64,000 nt of DNA from Echinococcus granulosus (taxonomy: Eukaryota > Platyhelminthes > Cestoda > Cyclophyllidea > Taeniidae), in the NCBI RefSeq assembly GCF_000524195.1, contig NW_020170495.1:167692-231691 (forward strand), in the 5' to 3' direction. Numbering within the stretch: position 1 is the first letter of the stretch; every line of letters begins with the position of its first letter. The translations under genes were made by a program, and so were the position numbers. Below the pieces are notes generated by a model, which was not told the DNA's origin, did not search any database, and was given only the letters and a program-made list of their open reading frames with translations. Below, piece by piece: positions 45,655-58,770 of the stretch.

Positions 45655-46077
45655 TCAGCTTCCAGAGCTTTCGTCACAGCTATCCTCAGAATTTACCCGT
45701 AGGTCACGATTTCTGGCGTCCATCCACGCAAAATCGCTGTTATCGGTCACTGTTGAAACTGTATCCAAGGCCTCAATTTCATTGGTCACATCGAGAGGAG
45801 GGCAACTTCTGCTCTTGAAGACTGTATGTCCGGGTCCGGGCAGAGCGATAACCATCATTCGCACCGGGTCTCGGTCGCCTGGTTGACTGGTCACTGGGGG
45901 CAGGGCATTGGCTTGGTTGCCGTTATTCTCAACTGCATTCGTGGCATCGGTAGGTTCATTGATGGTATTAACTGAATTCGCGTTGGTGCCGTTGATGACA
46001 GTGTCGTTCCTTGGCAGAGGAATCTTTTGTTTCCGATTCCTCGTAGCATTTAGCCAGTAACGACAACACGCTGACAT
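45655..46077 (-). CDS. single-exon gene, unrecognised 140-residue protein
   Basis: An uninterrupted frame from ATG (MSACCRYWLNATRNRKQK) to TGA. The N-terminus is basic with adjacent Cys at 4-5, a pair that could be lipid-modified. The middle is rich in Asn and Thr. The last third is acidic (DNSDFAWMDARNRDL, then EDSCDESSGS). No membrane span or known domain is visible. A TATAAA lies 34 bases upstream of the ATG and a CCAAT-type box further up. The length of the frame and its biased composition favour a real gene. It may instead be an exon of a larger one, since no transcript evidence is available here. Confidence 0.45.
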   Translation of the reverse strand: MSACCRYWLNATRNRKQKIPLPRNDTVINGTNANSVNTINEPTDATNAVENNGNQANALPPVTSQPGDRDPVRMMVIALPGPGHTVFKSRSCPPLDVTNEIEALDTVSTVTDNSDFAWMDARNRDLRVNSEDSCDESSGS

Positions 46078-46110
46078 TATCAAGCTTAAAATGCGGTGCC
46101 CGGTGTATTC

Positions 46111-46116
46111 TTTATA
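46111..46116 (-). promoter_or_regulatory. TATA box of the single-exon gene
   Basis: TATAAA on the minus strand within GAGTATAAAGAAT, 34 bases before the ATG at 46077. An inverted CCAAT box (ATTGG, 46156-46160) lies about 40 bases further upstream. A usual 25-30 base spacing would leave a very short 5' leader. Confidence 0.4.
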
Positions 46117-46160
46117 CTCAAGGTGGCAGCGCGTGCGTGTGTGCTGTTTTGATAGCCAAT

Positions 46161-47871
46161 GAGAGTTGAGTGTGCTAGCTACTCTTCGCCAGTCAATAGC
46201 ATTTGGGCTGCGTGGTTACTAATTCCAGAGGATGAACCAATCATATGATTGGATCCTTGAATAGCTCATCGGTTTCGTTACACCTGAGAAACATTCTCGT
46301 GATTTTTTTCAATGGGTTTTTTCCGTTCGTTATAACTTGAAGTTGACTGCTTTTTGTTTGAAGCAAAATTACAAATTAAAAAACATACGTTTCAATTTCT
46401 AGATCGAGATACTCCCTCCCCGGTTCTGCTTGAGCGGATGCAACCATTTAATCAGGTTTACAGACCGCCAATATCTCGAGGTTGAAAAAAAGAACGCAAC
46501 AAAAATTGGGCGCGTAAGCTTAAATTGCCCTCGTAGGGATGTAAACTTTAGGAAAACCGCAAAATTTATTGAAATGATAAGAATGGCCGGAACTGCAAGC
46601 GAACGAACAATGGGAATGTGCGTCAACAAAGTGTGTGGGCAGAATTTCAACACATCTGCTGATCACCTTCTACTTCAACCATGGGTTCAGCCACCTGTTC
46701 TGACGCGGTGTCTTCAAATGCAAGAAAAATAGCGACGAATAGACTTGGCAACCCAAATTGCAAGAGTAAGCAATATGTCGAGTTTACGGTGATACGTGAT
46801 TAACCCAAACGTTTAAACACAGGGGCTATTCTTTGGGGGATAGAAAAACGCTGCTAAAAGTCAATGCAGAGGGTGATTTTCTCGTCCTTGACTCATTCTA
46901 GTGAGCAATGGGTGAGGTTTTTAGCATACGCCCATCGTGATAGTTTATCAGAAGCCGGGCTAAGTACACGCATGCAACGTCTACCAATTTTCCAGGGACT
47001 GGAGTAACCTGGACCCACCCAGTCCTGGTATAGGGCTAAATTAAATTATTAAACTAAACTGGGTTTTTAACATGGCATAACCACTTAAAGCGTGTGTGAG
47101 CCGCAATTTCAAAGGCTTTATGACAACTGAAACACCTCCATTTAAATTAGTCTGACTAACATGCATTTACAATAGAGTGCCCTCGTAGGCTATTTATGAC
47201 CTTTGATCACTTTTATCTATGAACCCATCCAGTAAGTAATTTTAACTACAAAAAGTAAATTGAAGTGTGTTATAAACCACTTGTTTAGTACAGTTGATCT
47301 TTTGTCGGAAAAGTTGGAATGAAACATTCGTGTAATGTAACTTAAAACGTATTCTTTCAGAAAATTATTTTTGTTCAGCAACTTTTCAATCCCTTCTCGG
47401 CACTCATTTTGGATAGGCTTGGCTTTATACAACAATTTACACAGCGTGAGAAGACAAACATGAGATGTGGATTGCTAAGACAGGCACAACAAATGAGTTT
47501 TTGATTATAACACGAGCATATGGATGTGGCGGATTCTCCACTGGTAGTCGTAGATACGGGATCTCAGAATCGAAGAAAAGAATCAAAGAATCAAGAAAAG
47601 CACCAAGTTTTGATTAAAAAGAAACGTATCGTCAAATCATGGAAAATTTCAACAAAAGATCATTATTACTTGTGAGCATATCACACAGCAGCAGAAGAGA
47701 CTTGCTTTCATAATAAATGGAGGCAAGGTCAACCCTACACAAGTATGGAGGGTTCAGTAGCAATTTGGACTTGATGCAAAAGTTATGAAACACATTGTAA
47801 TATCACAGGGAATTTTGCATTCTGTTGAAGTGTGGATAATACAAGGCAAGGATTTTTTAATTTTCATTAGA
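46161..47871. other. intergenic, no supported gene
   Basis: Overlapping open frames at 46399-46732 on both strands lack splice sites and recognisable motifs. Confidence 0.45.
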
Positions 47872-49841
47872 CTAAGAGTAGCAAAATTGCAAAGCACAAA
47901 TCGGTGCCAATTTAACCAACCAGAGGTTGATCATGCACGCATGAATGCAGTAGCCAGATAGGAACGTACTCTTTGAAGCTGGTGACACTTGAGTATGATT
48001 TTTCGTAACCACGTGGACAGGATCATCTAACAAAGTATCGCCTTGCGCCTCTCGGCTGCTGACAAGAGCTTCCAACTGTCCGGTTATGTTGCAAGAATAG
48101 AATTTTTCTAAATGTGCGGCCCTGCAGTAAACAACAACTGTTTTTTAATTAGCATGAGAAATTTCTCTAAGCTCTCAGTATGGAAACTTCATAATGGTGT
48201 TACAAACTCTCCTATCGGTCTCTTAACACGTCGAGTATTTAAAATTAAGTTACTTTTGGGATTTGATGACTCTCAATCCATTGGTGGTGGAATCAACTGT
48301 CTTTATGATTTTTGTTTTGATTACGCAAGTGTTCCTGGTCTCCCCAACATCGATGACTTGATATTCGTTTCACATAGTGCAGAATACTAGACTTCTTTCC
48401 AGCTTTGCTTAGCTAAAGAATAGGTGCTCATTGCTACTTGGTAGGCATGTTTCAAAAATTTTATGACGCAACGTCTTCAAGGCTTAGCCTAAGCCCTGTT
48501 GTGCAATCCATTACACTTACAGGTTTACGATCACCGCTGGAAACGTGACCAACTCTTTATTGCGTTTCACCTGGCATCGCCAATTTTCGACGAAGTTTCT
48601 TAAAATACCATTTTTTTGAATGTAATTTTCGTAGCTGTTTATACGGTCGCGATACTCCTCCAACAGGATGTTTTTCTCACTTCTCATCTTTTCACCGGCT
48701 TTGTCGATTTCTGCAAGTGTCTTATTTAACGATTGGATGCGCTGTTCGACAAGTTCGTTGGCTTTTGACAGTCTATATGGCAAAAGGAGAAAGAAATTGG
48801 CAAAAAGGTATGAGATCAACTTACTGTTCTGTTTGTTGCATTTCACGGTAAATTGTTTTTTCTAGGCGCTCAATGTCAGCTTGGAGTTGATCATTGCTTT
48901 GTTGGATCTCGTTGTTTTGTTTGATGAGTTCTTGTTGGCGCACTTTAAAATCTGCAAGATCATTTTGATATTTATGATTCATCTTTAGGTTAGTGAGCTT
49001 TACCTAAAATAAAGTGCTCAAGACTAATACTAATACAATCTAGTTTTAAAACATAACCAAACTCTGACTTTTCTAAAAGAAATGCCTTAGTTTTAAAAAG
49101 AAACATTTAAGCTAACTTTATTATTTGTCCTAAGGCTGAAAAAAGACTTACCTGCTTATATGTACATTAAAAATTAATTTTTAAGGTCAGTACGGAACCA
49201 CATTTCTAATACTAAGACACTGCATGAAAAACGTTTGGTATAAGGAAGCTTTTGTAAATACCTACTTGCGCCCCTTGAAGCAACACATAAACCAGTTATA
49301 AATATCACAAGGCGAAACTTTGTTAGCACACAAATTTTAATCTAATCAGGCTATAAGGGCAAACATCCAGGGCAAAACTAGATTTAGAAAATAGCTACTT
49401 AGTTCTTTTACAGAAATAGCTCCTAACTATTTTAAATAAGACTATGGCTTAAACACAAATTCACAATCTAATATTATAGAATCTCTAGAAATCGCTTAAC
49501 TCTCCGTATCAACAAAAACCAAAGCGTTTTCTAATCGCATTCGTTAATAAAATGTCATTCTCTACTTTGCCAGTAGTAAAATTCATCGTTACTCATTGTC
49601 AGTATGATATAAACCCTAAAGGTCTTTGCACGAAATAAGGCGTGCAAGTTCCCACTAATTCAAAACTAACTGAGTGTGCTGCAGTACAAGATATGAGTAA
49701 GAATGCAACTCACTTTTAATTCGCTCTCTTTCTTCGTTAATCTTGTTGGATAGTTTATCAACAGTAAAAGCTAAATTCAGGGATGTTAAAGTACAGACAC
49801 AACTTGCAGATTTCATGCACTAGTTCCTCCAGCTGGGACAT
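47872..49841 (-). CDS. coiled-coil protein, family not recognised
   Basis: Five exons join in phase to about 252 residues: 49821-49841, 49714-49770, 48825-49003, 48521-48772 and 47872-48121. The two central exons are well supported (acceptors TTTTAG and CATATAG, donors GTAAGT). They encode an almost continuous coiled coil including QQELIKQNNEIQQSNDQLQA and NELVEQRIQSLNKTLAEIDK. After it comes a non-helical segment (VTFPAVIVNLAAHLEKFYSC), then a Ser/Thr-rich stretch and a C-terminus ending CALQFCYS. The first two exons are tentative, because the 57-base second exon is open in two frames. An upstream piece reading PYNMSQLEELVHEIC faintly recalls the start of kinetochore protein Nuf2, but its globular domain is missing, so I do not make that call. 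Confidence 0.6.
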
Positions 49842-52800
49842 ATTATATGGTTCTGAAAGCAAAGCGTTAGAATTCTTACAGTGTATCTTTGTGGTAGGCT
49901 TTAAAAAATTTCACGAAACCGTCATAAGCAAAGGAAATTCGCCTTTCGTGAGGTGTAATTAATGCTAGAATAACTATGTGTGCAGCAAAAAATTTTCATC
50001 ATTAAAGGGTGGGAGTGACAAAGCGACAAGTCACAAGCAGTTTGACCAGATTTGAGAATTTGCAAACAATTAAGCTAGACATTAGCATGATTTAAATGAC
50101 TTACTATTGATTATTGCTAATATATCCTACGCAGCAATTAGAATGTGGGTTGAAAAGACGTCATGGGGTTAGGAATGATGTTCATATAAACAAATGGAGT
50201 GCAGACAGTAGAAAAAAAACACTTTTTAATTGATTTAACGGTTTTTTCTTGATTAATTTTTGCAATTTGTTTTGCTCGACACAATCATTTTATGGCTGCT
50301 AACACGAAACTTGGGTACAATATTTTAATTTACACAAAATTTTGACACCATTTCAGTTAGGGACCCTTTAATTCACTAACTTACTTCATAACTAAAGGAG
50401 GAATTTGATTACTGTGGAATATTCCGAAAGGCTTATTTGCGGAGAAAGTGGCGGTCATTTGCTTCTTTTATTTTTTTCTTCTATTTTTTTTCCCAATGCT
50501 TCTTGTAGAATTAGACTTAAATATGAACCTAATCACGTGGATGTGTTCTGGAGCTCTATTCATCACGCGGCTATATCGACGCCCCCGTACCCTGCAACAA
50601 GTTCGCACCACTTTGAGAAATATTTTCATTTATAAATATTTCGCATACGCAATCTTTACAAGTTTTTACACACATTTGGCTGATTTCTTAAAGGATCCTC
50701 TTTATTGTCTAGTCCCAATACTTAGAAATATTATACGCACAGCGAAAAATAAAAATACTAGTGAAACTCCATTGCCAACTTGATGGAATAAAATTTGTCG
50801 GACAAAGTTGATTGGATTGTCATTAAAGCAGTTGCCAAATGTAAGAAAACTTTGAATATATTCACCATTACGTTCAACTGTCAATGCTGCCACTACTTTG
50901 GATGCGACGACTTAAGTGTATCCTATGCTAGAAAATCGCTTTTAATGCACAACCTTTGGCAGCATGAATCACTTCATTAGTAGTTGATAGGTTGCACTTG
51001 ATCAACATTTAAGGCCCTGGATATTTCTGCTTGTATTGTTAGAAGTGTTACTCCATAAGTGCTCATGTCAAGATGTTTTAGCAATGTGCAATTTTGCTAC
51101 AAATAGCTATTTGCTGTTTGAAAGACTCATTTTGAAAATGATATATAAGAACATAAAAAATCGGGTCGCATCAAGAATCGATTTGAAACTTCTCTGAAGA
51201 TGGAATAGGCCATAATACTTAAGCAGAATGTGTAAAAACAGACCTACAGAAGAACTGAGGCTGGCTACTGGCATAACCAAAATGCCGTACTGTTCGAAAG
51301 GTAAGTAAGGAAGCGGAGCCTCACCTATCCTTGAAACCAAAGCGAAAAGGTAAACAATCAATGCATTGCATAGCCGCTGTTCCCCTTTAAGTGGCGTCCT
51401 CGACGCTCCGCTTGGTCAATTTCCCTCGTTGGCCATCGCAACGTAGTTGCTACTGTAAGGGCGACGCCTACAGACCAACCGCTCCAGTCAGCAAATTTAC
51501 GTGTAAGAGAGAAGATATATGACCACAACATCACTAATGGGTCATCTCATTTCCACTGGGTTTTGTGTTTTGCCCTGTTTAAAAACTATTTTGAGGAGAC
51601 GGGAGAATGTGCAGACCATCATGTGAGCCATTATGAAAATGGAGAGCAAGCAGACAATTTCATACCTGTCTATTTATCCTCCTATACTTTTTATCCTACC
51701 AATTAGCTATAATAGTGGAGTAATATCTCTACTACTTAGCGATTCTTGAAAGCTCTGTTTACGATGTCAGATGCTGTTTAAGTGAGTGTGTTTTTATCTT
51801 CGATCGCAATCTATGGAGTGTCGTTAAGAGGTATGATAAAGTAATTCTGCCCTTCATTCGGTTGAGAATCGTGTTTGTATTTGAGGACACAGTGGTACCT
51901 TAGTGCCTACGGCAAGTATCTCAAATTACTCTTAGATTTTGCAACATGCTCCTAAGTCAACCAGCTGATGGATCATGCCAATCTTCCTGGCTGGAAGTGC
52001 GCCTTTCAATTTAGATTCTTTGACGTGCCTCTGTGATGGCGGCGGAGGATTCACTTTCATCCCCAGTGACCTTGACAGAAAAACGTGCTTTGTCGTACTT
52101 CTACAATTTGATGTCATTCAAACTTGTCTGTATCACGGTATTGGGCTCAGATTTCCAAGTCTCTCCTCAATGTGTGTGCAGCGGTTGGAGAAGATTCGGT
52201 GGCGATATTAAATCACTCAAAGCTGGAATGCATTCAGCATGGATGTTAATTCTTAACAGGAGGGCCCTACCTATCACCAAAAGATGACCGTCTGACTCAT
52301 TTCGTTTGCACCGAATTCATCTGAAAAGGCGTTCAAAATAAACCCACGCATTACTTTGTTTTTCTCCTCTCTCATTGACTTGGATTGCTTGCCAATTGAC
52401 TAAACCGTGAGATAGAGATGATTTATCCACTTTTAACTTGCAAGGTCTAGCCAACGGTCTACCCACTACCCACTCACTTCACATTTATTTTGCAGCAGCA
52501 ACTTCACCTCCTGAAGGTCATCTTTTGTGTATAGAGTGCACTGAAACTGCATTTACCCACTTTAAATTCTTCTTAATTTTTTTAGAAGCAAAGCGGTTGC
52601 AAAGACAGTCTGTCCGTCCCCTTAATTTACAACTCAAAGTTGAGCAATAAGAAAAAGCCAGACCCAGTTAACCCCTCTGCAGGAAATCCACTGTTTAGTC
52701 TTACAAGATGACCCATGACCTCAAGCTCTGCACCTAACAATTGTCCCGGAAAAGGTGCGTAGGTTCATAGGGTCGGAGATGCTGTCTCTACTTCACCCTC

Positions 52801-54938
52801 CGCGTCCGCATGGATAATAATTATTCAGCTGACGATTATCGTCTTTTGACTTGGTGAATCAGAACACATGAGCAGAAAGTAGGGGAGAGAAGGAAATAGG
52901 AGCAGTCAGAGCTATGTTGCTCCCTTTTACGGCTCAAAGCGTTATACAAGAAGGGAAAAATTTGCTAAAAACTTATATCACCATGAATAAAGGCAAATGG
53001 ACTCTGAGTGGTGCCAAATTCAACGAATAAAATGTTTCTGGTAGCTTTTGGGCCTTATTTGATTTTATTGCTTAAAAGAAACGGCAACAGCTTATTTGGT
53101 TACCCTACGAAGCATCAACGAATCAGGAAACAGGAGATGGGCCTCATTACAGTCGGTGAGTGCGACAGTTTGGTCAACTTTAAAAAATATTCTAATTTAG
53201 CTACTGCAACTTTTAAGTAAAAATAATTTTTTCCTTTTAGAGAGCATTGATCACCATAAAATTTACCAGATCTATTCAAGCAAGGGTAGATTGGCTATAT
53301 TAAAAGACGCGTACTTATTTAGTGCAGTCGACAACTTCCCCAATCTTGATTAGTTGCCCTAGTCACATATTCTTAGAGAAAGGTCTGCTAAATGCAAAGT
53401 AGTTTTCCTAAAAATTGCCAAAATGACACTTTTAGAGAGGTAAATTGCAATAATTTGTAATTGGTTCATTTCTACGCTTTTGTGCTTCCGCTAAGTAGCA
53501 TGGCTTTCTGGCCAGGCCTGCAGCCCCCAGCCTTGCTCTACGTCGGCAATACGTGCTCCGTCCAAGTATCATGCCCTCACGCGTCTTTAACGTAGTCACG
53601 GTATGCACTACATTAGTAGTAGGGTAAGGCAAACCAGAACCAAAAGGTCGACTACTCTAATATCTACTACTATACGATAATCCTTAACACTTCGGAGGAA
53701 GAGCATATGCTGTAGATTAAAGAGACTGTGACGACCTCCTAAAGGAGGGCTGAACACGACGATAGGCCTCAGTAACTGTCCCAGTCCCGTGTTCTGTCCG
53801 ATTGCTATTACAATTTGGCGCAGCACTAGCTGTAAACCATCTGGATTTGTTCTCTTTAGAACCGCCTACAGTACCTGTATGAAGATGTCAATTAAGTGAA
53901 CACACAATACATCTTCAACCTCTCTACCGACTGGTTCAAACCCATATGGGCATGTGACTGGGCAACACTGAAGTGAGAATGAGGTGGCAAGGAGAAATAG
54001 ATGCAAACCTCGCCCAGCAAGACTGTTCTTAGCCCCGCTCCTAATTAGATAGCTCGGCTTTGGGGCTAGTGTCCTTACGACTAGCGATGGACATTCCAGA
54101 TGGTCTACACATTCCCCCTCCCCCAGTACAGTTGAGAAACAGGATAGAACTCCAAATCCGGTAAAATTGTCAAATGAGTGTAGTGAGGTTGCGGCAAAAT
54201 ATCTCCTCAGTTACATGAAAATTTTGATGACTGGCGTAACTAGTCGGCAAGTGGCGTGATGGCTGACGTGGAAGGATGATTAAGTGCAGCGCCAGTAATG
54301 ACGATCAAAAGGAGAGTCAGATTATGTAACACTTTGATTGTTTGTTTAAACCTCCCATTGTGGTTAAAAGGGCGTTTCAAGCTCTTCTTCTGTCCTTTCG
54401 ATGAAAGGCTCTAGCCCTAGTTTTATGTCCCTCGTCTATCGAGAATTCTCAAGGCTCTACATTATCTTTGAGCGGTAAACAAAGAAAATTTTATTTGCTT
54501 ACTAGAAGTGTTTCAATAATGGCATTATTTAATTCACTTCATGTCTATTTTTTATAATTGTTATAGGAATTTTGGGTCCACAGTTGAGGAATACGCCAAT
54601 GGTAGCCTGTTAAGCTCGGCTGTTGATTGTGCAAGTGCTTAAATCTCGGGAGAAAGTACTTCCGCTGAAAGGCAAGGTCCGCAGGCTACGCCATTAGCCA
54701 CTCAACTTGCCTGTACGTTATTAATGCATTTTCTACCACTATTACTACTACTTTTCACGATTTTGGGAGAGACTTGGGGTAGTGCAGCTGCTGAGAACCT
54801 CGGTATGAATTGTGGATCGACATGCAGGATGAGTACTAAATACCCTTTCCGCCTCCCTTTCTCGTGTTAACCTATGCTGTCCATGTTGGTGCAACTAGAC
54901 AGATTCACATGGAATAAACATCGACGTGTATGGGTTAG
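49842..54938. other. intergenic between divergent genes
   Basis: No supported exon over about 5 kb. It holds a decayed dispersed repeat at about 51361-51560. Upstream exons of the GRAM gene may lie in the right part but could not be recognised. Confidence 0.45.
51361..51560. repeat. decayed dispersed repeat, copy 1
   Basis: Shares ordered words with 60333-60530: GCATTGCATAGC, then GGTCAA, CGTTGGCCATC, TCAAATTT/GCAAATTT, and CACTGG before a TTTTGTG/TTCTGTCC run. Family unknown. Confidence 0.4.
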
Positions 54939-55422
54939 AGGTCGGCAGAAAGCTCAAAGAGAAGAGGAAGGATCGAATCTTTCAAAAAATTGTCATGGAC
55001 TGTTTCGATTACGAAGGTAACCCAAATGAAAGACTTAAAGAGGAGTTCCAGAAATATCGTGCCACGCCCTTTTCATATCCTTAGGCACTTGGATATCTCC
55101 AAGCATACCTGTGAATTTATCAGTGCATTCTAACCTAGACCTTCTCCACAAACCTATTCCAAATGTGTCTCCTCTCAAAGGGAAACTTCTACATCTTGAG
55201 GTCACTCTAAATAACAAAAAGGCAAAGAGGCAATGCAGAAGAAGACCTAAATTTTGTCACATGCCGTATCTACTCACACCAGTTAACTAAAGGAGGAATA
55301 AGGCGCCATACTTCCACTGCTTGGATGTAAGGCTAAGTACAGTGAAAATAGCGATCACTAGGGTCAGCTGTACCACAAGTAAATTCGAATTAAGCGGATG
55401 GATTCAGTTTCTTCGACAATTG
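54938..55422 (+). repeat. segmental duplication, functional copy over GRAM exon and intron
   Basis: About 485 bases spanning the exon at 54939, the whole following intron and the first 15 bases of the next exon are repeated in the same orientation at 60927-61382. Confidence 0.8.
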
Positions 55423-58400
55423 CGTGTATGTTTCGCACCTCATCTCAAGTTATGGAAAGCTGTATGTAACCAGTAATTTCCTCTGCTTTGTGGAAAGCAA
55501 ACTGAAAAATCTTCAGGTAAGATAGTTTTAAGCATTTTTAAACCTCCTTAGGTGGTTATTCGACTTGAAGACGTGGAAAGCTATGAGACACATTCCTCAG
55601 GTGTTAACATATATGCCTACAATCAGGTTAGGGTGATTTCCTTTGTGAAATTTATCGAATGCATCATTTTATGTTGTGAATCTTTCTCTTCTTGGTCTTA
55701 GAAGCACTCGTTCACTGACTTTGTCGGTGAATCCGGTGTGGCTTTCCTTTCTAACTACCTCCGACTAACCAAAAAGCCGAATCCTGTCGGGGACTCCGGT
55801 GTTTCTTCTAAGCCCTCCTTCCGTCAGTCACCCGTTTTGGTCAATGAAAAGGCCTCTAATCCCCTCTTACCCATCGAGCCTCCAACCAAACCTTCTAGTA
55901 AGTCAGCCATTTGCTCCGATTTGTGCATCGTTGTGGCTATTTCTCATCTCAAGTATCTTTTCTAGGGTCGAAAAATGGGCTCTCTGCACGACAATCTGTG
56001 TCTCCAGCTGACCCTTTGGCTTTCAAGTCTATCACTGGTGACGGTGGTAGCAGCGGCGGTCTATCGACCATTTCCGATGTGGCTTACAAAGCCTCCTGCA
56101 TTCCTCTCCTTCTTCTCACCCGAATCCTTAGCTTCGCTGTTGCTATGGCAACCAGCTCGCTGCAGGCGACTCCCTTTGGATTTCAACCCCCCCGAGCTTT
56201 TACCAAATTTATCGCCTACATAGTGTTAGTATTCTCCTTTGGCTTTTTGGTTGGACTAATTCATGGCGCCCAAAGTCGTTTTTCGCCTATTTAAGCGCTT
56301 ATTTTGCCACAATTTTCTTTTACAATTGTCTTGATATCTGATCTGGGAAGCGTGATCTAAAACGGTAGCGGATGGGTTTAACAATGGATTTGAACCACCT
56401 ATGAACTTGCTTGGAACTGCATCTGCGATGCTTTCCTCCTAGTCCCCATAGTTTACGACCTCACTAGAGTGTGTTATGTTTTTGTATTCTCTTATTTTTA
56501 TCTTCAGGCCGTCAAAAGTTGTTTTTGGTGGCATTCCGATTTCTGTGGTTTTCCTTAGTCCTTATCCAAGACGGTATGTTCCAGCAGATCTCCGAGTTTG
56601 ACAGTTTTGTTCAGGATCTAGATAGCGGTTTCGAAGCAACGTGTGGAAGGTAGTAGTAAGGTGAATTTTTCGAAGGGAATTTTTGGTATTTTTCCACTCA
56701 TTCTGCAAATAATTTGTTTCCTCATCGCTTGTGTTTCATAACCTTGTTGGCTGAAATCGTTAGTTTAATTGTCCTGTGTGTTGTGAATGTACCACCCTCA
56801 CCGCTGATTACGACTTTTTCCAGCAGCAACTTATTTCCTTTGTGTGGGAGAGAGGTTTTTTCTACTCTTAAGTGTCGTCGGTTTCTTCATCGTTGTTTTG
56901 TGATCATGTGATATCGTTCTTATTTTCCCCAATTTCAGTATTCATAGCACTTTCACCACGCCTTTTAGCACTTACTGCTTAGATTGCCCAGAGTACCATC
57001 CTTTTTCGTCCGGATTCAATTACCTTTCTCGTATATTTTTCATCTCAGCAGTGCCTCTTCCCTTATTCTTGGGCTTTTTAGGCACTTTTCATGCTTTCAT
57101 TTTGCCATTCTGTTGACGAAGTGTTTTTAAATTGTGTTTCACGAGTGATCGACATTTCACTGACTTCCTCGATGCATGAAGTTCTAGAAGGAGCTATGGA
57201 TGACTTCAACGATTCCTTTGTCTGGCTTCTCTAGTTGATAAGTTGCATAAATAAATACTAATTATTTCGAGGAGTGTCGGAACTTGCTTAGCTGTGTCTC
57301 TTCAAGACTCGAAGCACAACCAAATGCGACTCAATGGTATGGCTTCCGCTTTAGACAGTGCAAAGCTGCACAAGTACCATTCGGCTTTGGCCCTTAAATT
57401 TCCCACATATCTTTACTCATTCTGCTGGGTTGAAAGTAAGTTGCCATAGCGGCACTTCTCCATTCTCGAGGATCCATCGCTTAATTGGCCTTCCTTTTGG
57501 GTGCTTTAATTAATCAGGACCGCCGATTTTTTAGCAACCCATTGTTAATTCCTTTCTTCTTTGGTCGAATCTCTCTTTATCTTTTACAGGGATTTCATCT
57601 CGCATTTCGTATCATTTGAGAGTCTTTTAATCTACCGGTACTTAGAATCGTATTTTTATGGTGTTTTGATGCTGTTTTTGCCTTACAATCTTTGCCCCAG
57701 TTTCTCACTTTGTTACCTGCCAAAACCCTCCCCCTCCACTATCTCTCACGCCTTAATTCTGCTTCAGTTTTTGGCATCCCATTGAATTGTTTCAAATGTG
57801 CTTAAAACTGCCCCTATTTTTGAGCATGGCTTCTGGGTGTTTTGTGAAACGATGTAGACTAAATGGAAAGTAGTTTGCATACGCTCCCTAAAGGCGACGT
57901 AACAGTTTCTTTTTTGTCTTATCAAAATCGGGCTCGCCTCAGATTCCGACCCTCTCCTCTGTTTTTTTATCCCCTTTTGAACATCGATCTGGAATTAATC
58001 GTACTTTTTATTTACAAAAATTTCTTTAGAACGTATTGTTCACCACCTAGTTTTTTGTGCTCGTTATCGAGGTCGCAGCTGTGACCTCGTGCTCTTTATC
58101 AGTTTTGGGTAGCCATTTGCGCCAAATCGTGTCTTTTTAAAAGGTAGAAAAGAAGTGCGATGTTCTTATTTTGAGAGGAGTCTAGTCTATTTGTAGTTCT
58201 TAAGCAGGATAACTTCAAAGACTGCATCGCTGGCGATATCTTGCTAGCGGTGTTGATTCGAAGGAAGTCATCATTCCGCTCTGTAAGACTTGGTGTGAAA
58301 GTCTCGGAGGATGTCAGTCATTTTCCATGGAGCCTTGCCATTTCGCTCTTAACGATTTGATATTTCCAGTATATGATGGAAGGGCTAAATTTAAAGCTCT

Positions 58401-58630
58401 GTTTCTTTTCCAGTTTGGCATTTCTCACTATCTCCGTGGTTTACCTCTGCTACCGTCTTCAGCACATTCCACTGGACGACTCAGTGGGAATTATTAACAG
58501 AAACACCTACGTCAACAGTAACGAAGCTGGAGAAGGTGACTGTAGAAATGAGTTTCTAAAAATTGTTGCCTCTCTCCAGTCCCTTTCGCAGGCACTTCAA
58601 CGGTTAGAGGCTAAACTGACATCCGGTTGA
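54939..58630 (+). CDS. GRAM-domain membrane protein (GRAMD-like)
   Basis: Visible exons: 54939-55016, 55408-55516, 55552-55626, 55702-55897, one from 55966 with unsettled end, probably 56508-56651, 58208-58282, and last 58370-58630. The first four join in phase and build a GRAM domain: NCHGLFRLR, then GKLYVTSNFLCFVESKL, VVIRLEDVESYE, and YAYNQKHSFTDF. This matches the beta-strand pattern of GRAMD and TBC1D GRAM domains. The last two exons (phase 0) give a membrane span, LCFFSSLAFLTISVVYLCYR, and a short C-terminal coiled coil with LQSLSQALQRLEAKL. GRAM modules bind phosphoinositide- or phosphatidylserine-rich membranes; GRAMD proteins sit in the ER at membrane contacts. No sterol-transfer (ASTER) domain is seen, so a GRAMD2-type protein is more likely than GRAMD1. 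The middle join and any exons left of 54939 are unresolved. Confidence 0.65.
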
Positions 58631-58656
58631 ATTTACATCTCATCAGGATCCCCCGT

Positions 58657-58691
58657 CCCTCCCCTCCTCTCCCCTCCCCTCCCCTCCCCTT
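58657..58691. repeat. CCCCT repeat in GRAM gene 3' UTR
   Basis: Repeated CCCTCCCCTCC units directly after the stop codon region. Confidence 0.85.
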
Positions 58692-58764
58692 CTATATGAC
58701 TTGGCTTTCCTCTTCTTTTTTCGCTTTATTCTAACCGTAAACAATTTTCTGTGTAAACAGATTG

Positions 58765-58770
58765 AATAAA
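58765..58770 (+). terminator. polyadenylation signal of the GRAM gene
   Basis: AATAAA 135 bases after the stop codon, followed by a GT/T-rich stretch (TGTATTTTTTCC), the usual arrangement around a cleavage site. Confidence 0.65.
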